Assembly: GCA_934463265.1 (NCBI GenBank) | Contig: CAKSIU010000014.1 | Coordinates: 1 to 19,411 of the forward strand | Reading direction: 5' to 3' | Source of the DNA: an uncultured Eubacteriales bacterium | GTDB taxonomy: Bacteria; Bacillota; Clostridia; Oscillospirales; Acutalibacteraceae | Length of the DNA stretch: 19,411 nt | Shown here: piece after piece, positions 5,584-13,286 of the stretch | Position numbering within the stretch: position 1 is the stretch's first letter | Layout of the letters: the number at the start of each line of letters is the position of its first letter | Translations under genes and position numbers: made by a program | The notes under the pieces: generated by a model | Seen by the model: only the letters and a program-made list of their open reading frames with translations | Told to the model about the DNA's origin: nothing | Databases searched by the model: none

Positions 5584-8205
5584 TTATTTTTTCCTCTGAA
5601 GAAACTTCACTACCTCAACTATCGGAATTATCGAAAACGCAAGCGCTATGCACTGAAAATAACCTATCGGCTGAATTTGAACTGCTTCAAAAAATTTCGC
5701 CAAAGGTTTTACATAAATTGCCACATTTATTAACAGTGTAGAAAAAATCATTGACGCTATGAGATATACGTTGTGCTTTTTCATTTTCAACAGCGAATTT
5801 CTTAATGAACGCACGTTAAAAGAATGAAACGTCTCTGCCATGGACATCGTTAAAAATGCCATGGAAGTGCCATATACACTGTTCACAATTTGCAGCTTTC
5901 CTGTTTCTGCTACTACTCCTAAAAAATATGATGCAAGTGTAATCATGGAAATTAAAATGCCCTGATACGCGATATTAAATGACAGTCTCCCCGCAAAAAG
6001 ACTTTCGTTTTCTGGGCGCGGACGCTGTTTCATGAGGTCATGCTCTTCGTCTTCCATGCCTAAACAAAGCGCTGGAAAAGTGTCAGTCACCAAATTTATC
6101 CACAGGATGTGAATCGGCGAAAAAATCTTAAAGCCCATAACAGTCGCGACGAAAATTGATATAATTTCGCTGATGTTTGATGACAGCAAAAACTGAATAG
6201 CTTTTTTTATGTTGTCATAAATCCGACGGCCCTCTTTTACCGCCGAAACTATCGTAGCAAAGTTATCATCTGACAAAACCATATCTGCAACATTTTTTGT
6301 TACGTCAGTGCCAGTTATTCCCATGCCTACACCAATATCCGCTCTTTTTAAAGCCGGCGCATCATTCACACCATCACCAGTCATTGCAACGATTTTTCCC
6401 AACTTTTTAAAACATTCAACGATTCGTACTTTATGGTCTGGCTGGACTCGCGCATAAACACTGATGTCGTATATAATTTTTTTCAGCTCATCATCTGACA
6501 TTTTATCAAGTTCCGCTCCGGTAATCGCTTCCGTTTCGCCTGCAATTATATTAAGTTGCTTTCCAATGGCCACAGCCGTATCTTTGTGGTCTCCGGTTAT
6601 CATTACAGGCTTAATTCCGGCACTTTTGCAGCTTTCAACCGCCTCAACTGCTTCCGGACGAACAGGGTCAATCATTCCAACAAGTCCTGCAAAAATTAAA
6701 TTTTTTTCGCAGCTTTCACTATTTATGTCTTGAGGCAAAGCTTCATAAGTTTTGCAGGCTGCCGCCAAAACTCTAAGCGCTTTTTGCGCCATTTTTTTAT
6801 TTTCGGATATTATATTTTTTTTCACATCTTCGTTTAGTTTATAAACATTTCCATTTTCGATGTAATGTGTACACCGCTGCAAAATCACATCTGGAGCACC
6901 TTTTGTATACTGAATAATTTTTTCTTTTTCTTTGTGAAAAGTCGACATCATTTTTCGCTCAGAATCAAAAGGAATCTCGCTTATTCTTTTACTTTTTGCC
7001 GATGAATCATCCGATTTTACAAATTTTTCAGCATAATTATAAAGTGCCATTTCGGTCGGATCTCCCACCAAATTTCCGGACTTATCTTTTTTGGTATCAT
7101 TACAAAGGCCCATCGCTTTAATCAGGCAGCCCTCATCAAACGAATAATTTTCAATAACCGTCATTTTGTTTTGAGTCAACGTGCCGGTCTTATCAGAACA
7201 AATCACCTGCGTGCAACCAAGGGTTTCCACCGCAGTTAATTTTCGAATTATCGCGTTGTGCTTTGCCATCTTAGTCACGCCGATTGCAAGCTGAATCGTA
7301 ACGACTGCAGCTAATCCGGACGGAATTGCAGCCACCGCCAAGCTGACCGAAATCATAAACACATCTAGAATATTTTCTGTGGTTAAATTTCTTGTTTTTA
7401 CCAAGCTGAAAATAAATATAAATACGCAAATCGCGATTACGACAAAACTTAAAATTTTGCCGAGTTGCGTTAATTTTTTTTGAAGTGGAGTTTTTTCGTC
7501 GGTAGTTTTTGCAATAAATTTTGCAATATTTCCCATTTGAGTATCCATTCCGGTTGCGACTACCACAGCTTGTCCGCGCCCATAAGAAACTGTGCTTCCG
7601 GTATATACCATATTCTTGTGGTCATTTAGAGGTAAATTTTCATCGTTCTTTGTCGTAATTTTTTCAAAAATTTTCTCTACCGGAACAGACTCTCCCGTCA
7701 AAGCAGATTCTTCTATTTTCAAACTGCTGCTTTCTATAATTCTAGCATCGGCAGGAATAGCATCTCCGCTCTCAAACGAAATTACGTCTCCAACAACGAG
7801 CTCATTTGTATTTACACTTTTTATTGCGCCGTCTCGAAATACTTTTGCTGTCGATTGCGACAATTTTTTTAGTGCATCTATGGCCTTTTCTGCTTTGCTC
7901 TCTTGATAAACTCCCAAAACTGCGTTCACAAAAACTACAAATAGTATGATAAACGTGTCGGTAAAAGGCTCGCCGGCATAAGCTGAAACTCCAATTGAAA
8001 TGCCTGCTGCCGCCAAAAGAATTAACGTCATAGGGTCGGCCAACTGCAGGAAAAATTTTTTTATCAACGAATCTTTTTTTTCTTTTGTAATCTCATTTTT
8101 TCCGTTGGTTTGAAGTCTTTTAGCAGCTTCTTCAGAAGTAAGTCCAGAAGAGCTGCTTTTAACATAATCAAAAACTTTATTGACGTCCTCGAGATAAAAA
8201 TTCAT
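5584..8205 (-). CDS. Ca2+-type P-type ATPase (P2), altered M4 motif
   Basis: This 873-residue cation pump of the SERCA/PMCA-like P2 class exports cations, classically Ca2+, across the cell membrane using ATP. Visible parts are the N-terminal cation ATPase domain (1-48), the actuator TGES (170-173), the phosphorylated aspartate D338 in CSDKTGTLTQ, the nucleotide-binding KGAPD (435-439), the hinge TGDGVNDAP (609-617) and about ten membrane helices. The M5, M6 and M8 ligand positions match SERCA: N677 and E680 (SSNISE), N704, T707 and D708 (INLVTD), and E791. The M4 motif is PSGLA (295-299) where the family has PEGLP or PEGLA, so the site-II glutamate is serine. ATG 8205 has AGAGGT upstream. Ion selectivity is therefore uncertain. 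Confidence 0.88.
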   Translation of the reverse strand: MNFYLEDVNKVFDYVKSSSSGLTSEEAAKRLQTNGKNEITKEKKDSLIKKFFLQLADPMTLILLAAAGISIGVSAYAGEPFTDTFIILFVVFVNAVLGVYQESKAEKAIDALKKLSQSTAKVFRDGAIKSVNTNELVVGDVISFESGDAIPADARIIESSSLKIEESALTGESVPVEKIFEKITTKNDENLPLNDHKNMVYTGSTVSYGRGQAVVVATGMDTQMGNIAKFIAKTTDEKTPLQKKLTQLGKILSFVVIAICVFIFIFSLVKTRNLTTENILDVFMISVSLAVAAIPSGLAAVVTIQLAIGVTKMAKHNAIIRKLTAVETLGCTQVICSDKTGTLTQNKMTVIENYSFDEGCLIKAMGLCNDTKKDKSGNLVGDPTEMALYNYAEKFVKSDDSSAKSKRISEIPFDSERKMMSTFHKEKEKIIQYTKGAPDVILQRCTHYIENGNVYKLNEDVKKNIISENKKMAQKALRVLAAACKTYEALPQDINSESCEKNLIFAGLVGMIDPVRPEAVEAVESCKSAGIKPVMITGDHKDTAVAIGKQLNIIAGETEAITGAELDKMSDDELKKIIYDISVYARVQPDHKVRIVECFKKLGKIVAMTGDGVNDAPALKRADIGVGMGITGTDVTKNVADMVLSDDNFATIVSAVKEGRRIYDNIKKAIQFLLSSNISEIISIFVATVMGFKIFSPIHILWINLVTDTFPALCLGMEDEEHDLMKQRPRPENESLFAGRLSFNIAYQGILISMITLASYFLGVVAETGKLQIVNSVYGTSMAFLTMSMAETFHSFNVRSLRNSLLKMKKHNVYLIASMIFSTLLINVAIYVKPLAKFFEAVQIQPIGYFQCIALAFSIIPIVEVVKFLQRKK

Positions 8206-8249
8206 AAAGCATTACCTCTTTTTCAAAATTTAGTTTTATATTACAAAAT

Positions 8250-8278
8250 ATGATACTTTTTAAATTATAAAAAGTCAA
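8250..8278 (-). promoter_or_regulatory. Promoter of the P-type ATPase gene
   Basis: On the minus strand TTGACT (8278-8273) is 17 bases from TATCAT (8255-8250), about 45 bases before the ATG. Confidence 0.6.
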
Positions 8279-8335
8279 TATAATATAAATTTATTTGCGC
8301 AATCTGAGAAGATAATTTCTAAGCAGGAAATTTTA

Positions 8336-8364
8336 TTGTAAAAAATTTGTATTAATGGTATATT
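8336..8364 (+). promoter_or_regulatory. glpT promoter with extended -10
   Basis: TTGTAA (8336-8341) and TATATT (8359-8364) are 17 bases apart, with TG at the extended -10 position. The location shows that an in-frame ATG at 8355 lies inside the promoter and is not a start codon. Confidence 0.6.
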
Positions 8365-8405
8365 TATATTTAGTTTTTACGTTAAAAAAGGAGATGTTCG
8401 TTGTC

Positions 8406-9728
8406 ATGTTGGACTTTTTAAAGCCAGCCCAACCCATTGAAAGGCTTCCAAAAGAAAAAATTTCAGCAGCTTACAAAAGGTATAGATTGCAGGTTTTTAT
8501 TAGTATTTACTTTGGATATCTGCTGTATTATTTTGTGAGGAGCAATTTTGTTTTTGCCAAAGATTACCTTTTTGATTTGGGTTTTTCTAAAACTCAGGTA
8601 GGTTTTGTCGCATCAGCACTGGGTTTTGCTTATGGAATCAGTAAATTTGTTATGGGAAATGTTTCCGACAGATCTAATGCCAGATATTTTTTGGCTATAG
8701 GTTTAATTTTGTCCGGAATTGTAAATTTATTCCTACCGAATACATCAAATGTCATGTTAATGTTCGTTTTGATGTTTCTAAATGGCTGGTTTCAGGGCAT
8801 GGGCTGGCCTCCGTGTGGAAGAATCATGACGCACTGGTTTTCTGACAAAGAGCGCGGAGTAAAAATGGCAATTTGGAACACTGCTCATAATTTTGGTGGC
8901 GGATTAATCGCAACTGTTGCGCTGGTTGGCATAACTTTGTTTTCCAGCTGGAAGGGCATTTTTTATCTGCCTGCAATAATCGCTATCGCCGGCGGATTTG
9001 TTTATATAATATTGGCTCGGGACACACCTCAATCTGTTGGTTTGCCGCCCATTGAAGAGTTTAAAAACGACTATCCGGAAGTTCAAAAAAGCCTCGAAAA
9101 TGCCGAAGCAGAAATGTCTGGAAAAGAAATTTTATTCAAATACGTTCTAAATAATAAATTTTTGTGGTGCATCGCCATAGCTAATATATTCGTTTATCTC
9201 GTCCGCTACGGCGTGATAAACTGGGCGCCAACTTACCTTAAAGAAATGCGCGGATTCAGTATTCATGAGTCGTCGATTGCTTTTGCGCTTTTTGAATATG
9301 CAGCCATTCCTGGTACGATTATTATTGGCTGGATAAGCGACCATATTTTTCATGGCAGACGAGCCCCGATTGGAATTATTTGTATGGTAGGCGTGGCGAT
9401 TGCGACCGTAATTTATTGGCAAAGCGAAAATTCATTTGCGATTAATTGCGCTTTAGCCTCGATTGGCGCGTTAATTTACGGACCGGTTATGCTAATTGGT
9501 GTGAGTGCGCTCGATTTAGTGCCGAAAAAAGCCGCAGGTACTGCTGCGGGATTCACAGGTTTGTTTGGCTACATGGGCGGACAAGTCCTCGCAGAAGTGG
9601 CTATCGGTGCTGTTGTGGATAAGTTCAGTTGGAACGGTGGGTTTATTATGTTAATTTCGTGCAGCATTTTGGCAATAATATTTTTATCGTTCACCTGGAA
9701 TATTCATAATACGGCTGAAAAAGAATAG
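8406..9728 (+). CDS. glpT: Glycerol-3-phosphate transporter (GlpT, OPA family of MFS)
   Basis: GlpT imports glycerol-3-phosphate in exchange for inorganic phosphate through 12 membrane helices. The 440 residues follow E. coli GlpT closely: the start MLDFLKPA, the MFS signature GNVSDRSN (84-91), GWFQGMGWPPCGR (127-139), RDTPQS.GLPPIEE, YGPVMLIG and KKAAGTAAGFTGLFGY. The substrate-site residues R45, K80, H161 (NTAHN) and R267 (YLVRYG) are present, supporting an organic phosphate/phosphate antiporter; glycerol-3-phosphate is the most likely substrate. Two positions differ from E. coli: K46 is S46 and D274 is N272. I start at ATG 8406, since AAGGAG at 8388-8393 abuts the nearer ATG 8394; the resulting 12-base spacing is long. 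The gene stands alone with its own promoter. Confidence 0.87.
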   Translation: MLDFLKPAQPIERLPKEKISAAYKRYRLQVFISIYFGYLLYYFVRSNFVFAKDYLFDLGFSKTQVGFVASALGFAYGISKFVMGNVSDRSNARYFLAIGLILSGIVNLFLPNTSNVMLMFVLMFLNGWFQGMGWPPCGRIMTHWFSDKERGVKMAIWNTAHNFGGGLIATVALVGITLFSSWKGIFYLPAIIAIAGGFVYIILARDTPQSVGLPPIEEFKNDYPEVQKSLENAEAEMSGKEILFKYVLNNKFLWCIAIANIFVYLVRYGVINWAPTYLKEMRGFSIHESSIAFALFEYAAIPGTIIIGWISDHIFHGRRAPIGIICMVGVAIATVIYWQSENSFAINCALASIGALIYGPVMLIGVSALDLVPKKAAGTAAGFTGLFGYMGGQVLAEVAIGAVVDKFSWNGGFIMLISCSILAIIFLSFTWNIHNTAEKE

Positions 9729-9811
9729 TGCTAATTTGCATAAATTTATCGATAATTTTTTCATTTTTGTGCTTTTAAAAAATGTTTTTCAAAAAAATAA
9801 TAAAAAAACAC

Positions 9812-9840
9812 TTGACAGGATAAAATATTTATGTTATTAT
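9812..9840 (+). promoter_or_regulatory. Strong promoter of the double-glycine peptide gene
   Basis: The -35 TTGACA (9812-9817) is a perfect consensus. It is 17 bases from TATTAT (9835-9840), which has TG at the extended -10 position. It is the best promoter in the window, and a leader of about 57 bases follows. Confidence 0.8.
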
Positions 9841-9904
9841 TAACATCAAGAAGATCTTCTGTATAATTTTTAATTAATTTATTTAAAGAAAGGTAGTGTT
9901 TTTT

Positions 9905-10195
9905 ATGTCAGAAAAAGATTTAAAAAGAGGCATGTCTGATGCAGATTTAGATAATGTCAGTGGCGGATCGGTAACTGATAACGGCCGTGGAAAAGGTTTT
10001 ACGGTATCTTATGGTGATTATAGTGTAAATTTAACAGGCTTTAATGCAACCAGAAATAATGCAGATGCAGTTAATGGTGCATTTAAAACTGTAGCTTTGA
10101 AAAATAAAGGCGGTCTCGTTGATGACGAAGAGTATTCTGATGCAGTTACTAGATTAAACAAAGCTGGTTTTAAAGGAGATCTTAGTTCTCTTTAA
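9905..10195 (+). CDS. Small double-glycine-leader peptide (bacteriocin/RiPP-like precursor)
   Basis: This 96-residue protein is Asn/Gly/Asp-rich and hydrophilic. Its N-terminus MSDADLDNVSGGS (10-22) matches the double-glycine leaders of class II bacteriocins, Nif11-type and related exported peptides, in which a C39 peptidase transporter cuts after GG (here after G21). The predicted product would be 75 residues starting SVTDNGRGKG; it has no Cys and no obvious membrane helix, unlike most pore-forming bacteriocins. ATG 9905 is used because AAAGGT at 9889-9894 is ten bases upstream; an in-frame GTG at 9896 is too close to it. No transporter, immunity or modifying enzyme is adjacent. It could also be a signalling or surface peptide, or the leader resemblance may be superficial. 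The gene is monocistronic. Confidence 0.7.
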   Translation: MSEKDLKRGMSDADLDNVSGGSVTDNGRGKGFTVSYGDYSVNLTGFNATRNNADAVNGAFKTVALKNKGGLVDDEEYSDAVTRLNKAGFKGDLSSL

Positions 10196-10221
10196 TTTAA
10201 TAATTTTCATTAAATAGTAAC

Positions 10222-10260
10222 AAAAACACCTATCACACAGCTATGTGATAGGTGTTTTTA
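10222..10260. terminator. Bidirectional terminator between the peptide and AAA+ genes
   Basis: A perfect 16-bp stem has arms AAAAACACCTATCACA (10222-10237) and TGTGATAGGTGTTTTT (10244-10259) with a CAGCTA loop. T-runs follow on both strands, so it ends both convergent genes. Confidence 0.92.
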
Positions 10261-10264
10261 TTTT

Positions 10265-11794
10265 TTATCCTTTTGCTTCTTCTGTTTCGGGTTCGTCTTT
10301 TAAAATTTCTTGCTCATTTTTTTCGGCATTTTCTACCGTTTCTTCTAAAACTTCAGGCACAACATTTTCAACAGTTTCTTTTTCTTCTGTTAAACTTTCT
10401 GTTGAGTCTTCGCTTGCCACTTCTGGCTCTACCTCCTGAACTTCCTGCACTTCACTCTCAGCTTCCAATTTCGAGATATATTCATCGTCAGTATTTTCAC
10501 CATTTTTTTCTATGAGAGTAAATTTATCTCTGTTTGGGTTGTAGTACACCTTAAATTCTTTGTTTTTAAAGGCTCCGGCTAATTTTTGATTTTCAACTAT
10601 TATAGCTGTTTTCAGTCCGCCAAGTATTTTAGCAATTTCTCTCGCGCCCTGATTCAACCCTGCAACTTTAATCGCAATTTTTCTTGCTACGTCTCCAAAA
10701 TCGAAGTCAACAGAATACAATTTTTTGTATCTGTCCGCAATAACTTTTAGCTGGTCTTGCGTAATTTCCGCATAATCGTCTTCATACAAATTATCGAATT
10801 CAATAATCTGCAATCTGTTCAAAAATGATTTATCGTGCACAACATGGGTTCGAGAGCCGGTTCCATCGTCCTGAAAAATGCCCATACCATTTCCGGCCGT
10901 CACAGAAGAGTGGTCTTCGTTGGAAAGAACTAGCACAAGCAAACCTGAACAATCAATTCTTTCGCCGTTTTTATAAATCACGCCTTTGTCCATAATTGTC
11001 CTGAGCAACTCATCTGTTTCCGGCGTACACCATTTGTCGTACTCGTCAAAAATCAAGACTATATTCGGATTAGTGGCAATTTTAGCCGCAAGAGAATTAT
11101 CTACATAATAAAAATTCATATTTCCGTTATTTTTCTGCTGTTCTCTCATATAAAGAATCTGCTCTTTTAGACTAACTTCAGATTTTTTATCAAAGCAAGA
11201 CGAGTCAATTCTAATCGGCTCAGAGTTAGGACCCATTATAGCCCTTGCCAAACACTCCGCAGAAAATGTTTTGCCCACACCAGAAGGACCCGGCATATAA
11301 ATAACATCGCCTTTTCCATAAGGTTTGACATTTTCTTTAGCTTCATTTCTCGCGTCTATAATCGACGCCACAGTTTCTTTTATTTTATTTTTAGCTTTTT
11401 CTTGGCCTTTAATGCATTGTAACTCTTTATCGAGGTCCTTAATAACCTTATTTACATCCTGGTTAATTTTTGAAAGCTTTAATTTTATTTTTTCATACAA
11501 ATTTTTCCCTGCAAGTCCAAATGAAGTAATCGCAGCAAGGCCATAACTAATTCCGTTTAATCTGTACCCAACCTGACCAAACTGTTCAATCTTACCTACA
11601 ACTTTATTAAATATACCGGAAGTTCCGTTGTAGAATTTTTTTGCACCATTCCACATAAACGGTATCACACCATTTACAGCTAAATACTCTTGTTCTTCCG
11701 TATTGAATGTACTATTTGGTTCATCTGCAAATGTAAAGTTTGTCTGTCCGAACAACATAGACAATGACAAAATTACTGGTAAAAACTTTTTCAT
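10265..11794 (-). CDS. AAA+ ATPase with N-terminal export signal and Glu-rich tail
   Basis: This 509-residue protein belongs to no family I can name. Residues 1-23 are a Sec-type signal or anchor (MKK, a hydrophobic core, then TFA-DE). A weaker hydrophobic segment lies at about 79-97, followed by a Lys-rich helix (101-140). The AAA+ module is complete: Walker A GPSGVGKT (169-176), Walker B VLIFDE (246-251), sensor 1 N292, arginine finger in FLNR (R327) and sensor 2 GAR (383-385). The arrangement resembles the Clp/torsin-like branch. The last 75 residues are very acidic with repeated EV and ETVEN motifs. If 1-23 is cleaved, the ATPase lies outside the membrane; if 79-97 spans it, the ATPase is cytoplasmic, which suits ATP supply and the positive-inside rule. 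ATG 11794 has AAAGGATG upstream. Function unknown. Confidence 0.75.
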   Translation of the reverse strand: MKKFLPVILSLSMLFGQTNFTFADEPNSTFNTEEQEYLAVNGVIPFMWNGAKKFYNGTSGIFNKVVGKIEQFGQVGYRLNGISYGLAAITSFGLAGKNLYEKIKLKLSKINQDVNKVIKDLDKELQCIKGQEKAKNKIKETVASIIDARNEAKENVKPYGKGDVIYMPGPSGVGKTFSAECLARAIMGPNSEPIRIDSSCFDKKSEVSLKEQILYMREQQKNNGNMNFYYVDNSLAAKIATNPNIVLIFDEYDKWCTPETDELLRTIMDKGVIYKNGERIDCSGLLVLVLSNEDHSSVTAGNGMGIFQDDGTGSRTHVVHDKSFLNRLQIIEFDNLYEDDYAEITQDQLKVIADRYKKLYSVDFDFGDVARKIAIKVAGLNQGAREIAKILGGLKTAIIVENQKLAGAFKNKEFKVYYNPNRDKFTLIEKNGENTDDEYISKLEAESEVQEVQEVEPEVASEDSTESLTEEKETVENVVPEVLEETVENAEKNEQEILKDEPETEEAKG

Positions 11795-11828
11795 ATATAC
11801 CCATCCTTTAGTTTATTTATTTAACAAA

Positions 11829-11857
11829 ATTATATCATATTTTTATGTATAATGCAA
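11829..11857 (-). promoter_or_regulatory. Promoter of the AAA+ ATPase gene, extended -10
   Basis: On the minus strand TTGCAT (11857-11852) is 17 bases from a perfect TATAAT (11834-11829) with TG at the extended -10 position. The leader to the ATG is about 30 bases. Confidence 0.7.
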
Positions 11858-11882
11858 GTATTTTTCGACATTTTTTTCATAT

Positions 11883-11910
11883 AAAAAAGCCCAAAATATA
11901 AATTTTGAGC
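11883..11910 (-). terminator. alr terminator
   Basis: On the minus strand GCTCAAAAT pairs with ATTTTGGGC (one G-T pair) and is followed by six T. It lies about 15 bases past the alr stop and separates alr from the AAA+ gene promoter. Confidence 0.8.
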
Positions 11911-11925
11911 CTCTATAAAATTTTA

Positions 11926-13125
11926 TTAAAATGTGTCATTAGGACATAAGTAATTCAGCTGACCTATTTTTTCTCCATTTTTTATATAAATTCTCGGGAT
12001 TCTCTTGCTTATCAAACACAAAATTTCATAATTAATGGTATTAGCAATATTAGCAATATCCTCAATTTTTATTTCGGCGTCGCCATCTTTGCCAAAAACC
12101 GTAACCACTGTATTTTCTTTAACATTTTCTATATCGGTTATGTCCAACATAGCTTGGTCCATGCAAATTCTGCCGATAACAGGCGCTTTTTTGCCATTAA
12201 CGAGCATACTGGCTTTGCTGGATAAAACTCGCAAATATCCGTCCGCATAGCCAATCGGAACCGTAGCAATTTTAGTTTCTCGCTGAGTCACAAAAGTTCC
12301 ACCATAACTTACAGCGGTGCCTTTCGGCACTGTTTTTACTTGCGAAATAACTGTTTTTAAACTCATTGCAGGGTGCAAATCCAATTTATTTTGCACATAA
12401 TCTGATGGAAACAATCCATACAAAATTATTCCAGCTCGAACCATGTCTAAATTTGTCTGAGGATAATTTAAAATACCGCCGCTATTACTGCAGTGGCGTA
12501 TTTTTATGTCAATACCGTTACCTTTTAAAATTCCGCAAATATCTGTAAAAGCAGAAAATTGTCCATTCGTAGTCTTTATGCTTTGACCGGGTTCGTCAGC
12601 AACCGCAAAATGTGTAAAAATTCCCTCAGTAATAAGGTTTTCTAAGCTGCAAACTCTAAGTAATTCATCTATCGTCTTTTGATTTTCTTTTTTATTTTTA
12701 AAAACAAACCCAATCCGACTCATACCAGTATCTATTTTGAGATGAATTTTGACCTTAACATTATTTTGAAGCGCATATTTCGACAAATCTCTGGCATATT
12801 CTTCTGAAAAAACTGCTTGAGATATGTTTAATTTAGACAACTCATAAGCCATATTTGCCGGCGTATAGCCTAAAATTAATATAGGTTTTTTAATACCGTT
12901 GTTCCTAAGCTGAAAAGCCTCTTCTAAATTTGAAACCGCAAACCAATCTGCACCAAGTCGCTCGTACTCTTTTGCTAAAGCAACTGCGCCATGTCCGTAC
13001 GCATCCGCTTTTATCACGCACAAAAGCATAGATTTATCCGAAATATTATTTCTTATCTGCAAATAATTGTGTTTTATTGCGTCTAAATCTATTTGTGCCC
13101 ACGTTCTTTTCAAAAAATGCTCCAT
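11926..13125 (-). CDS. alr: Alanine racemase
   Basis: This PLP enzyme interconverts L- and D-alanine, supplying D-Ala for peptidoglycan. The 399 residues have the fold-III barrel followed by a beta domain. VIKADAYGHG carries the PLP-lysine K39; KIDTGMSRIGF holds the active-site lysine and arginine (K130, R137); HCSNSGG and RAGIILYG line the cofactor site; AVSYGGTF carries the second catalytic base Y274; IGYADGY and GRICMDQ complete the active site from the partner subunit. The start LKRTWAQIDLDAIKHN is typical of clostridial enzymes. AAGGAAGG lies about ten bases before ATG 13125. It is not in an operon with a synthetase or toxin-antitoxin genes as in some relatives. Confidence 0.95.
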   Translation of the reverse strand: MEHFLKRTWAQIDLDAIKHNYLQIRNNISDKSMLLCVIKADAYGHGAVALAKEYERLGADWFAVSNLEEAFQLRNNGIKKPILILGYTPANMAYELSKLNISQAVFSEEYARDLSKYALQNNVKVKIHLKIDTGMSRIGFVFKNKKENQKTIDELLRVCSLENLITEGIFTHFAVADEPGQSIKTTNGQFSAFTDICGILKGNGIDIKIRHCSNSGGILNYPQTNLDMVRAGIILYGLFPSDYVQNKLDLHPAMSLKTVISQVKTVPKGTAVSYGGTFVTQRETKIATVPIGYADGYLRVLSSKASMLVNGKKAPVIGRICMDQAMLDITDIENVKENTVVTVFGKDGDAEIKIEDIANIANTINYEILCLISKRIPRIYIKNGEKIGQLNYLCPNDTF

Positions 13126-13159
13126 TAAAAATTAGCCTTCCTTCAATTTACCTATTTTT

Positions 13160-13187
13160 ATTATAATCTAAAATCCATTATATTCAA
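13160..13187 (-). promoter_or_regulatory. Probable alr promoter
   Basis: On the minus strand TTGAAT (13187-13182) is 16 bases from TATAAT (13165-13160), about 35 bases before the ATG. Confidence 0.55.
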
Positions 13188-13227
13188 CAAATTTATTTAT
13201 GCCAGCAAACCTTAAAAATTTACTTAG

Positions 13228-13256
13228 TTGATATCATAAAATAAATGTTTTATAAT
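13228..13256 (+). promoter_or_regulatory. glyA promoter
   Basis: TTGATA (13228-13233), 17 bases, TATAAT (13251-13256). The start site near 13263 leaves a leader of about 24 bases. An in-frame initiator-like codon at 13245 lies inside this promoter and is excluded. Confidence 0.75.
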
Positions 13257-13286
13257 ATTTATAACTTGAAAATAGGAGCTTTTAAG

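Noticed and set aside
8355..8405. Upstream in-frame start for glpT at 8355
   Set aside because: It falls inside the promoter and would add 17 residues absent from GlpT proteins.
13245..13286. Upstream in-frame start for glyA at 13245
   Set aside because: The -10 box lies at 13251-13256 and a good ribosome binding site precedes ATG 13287.
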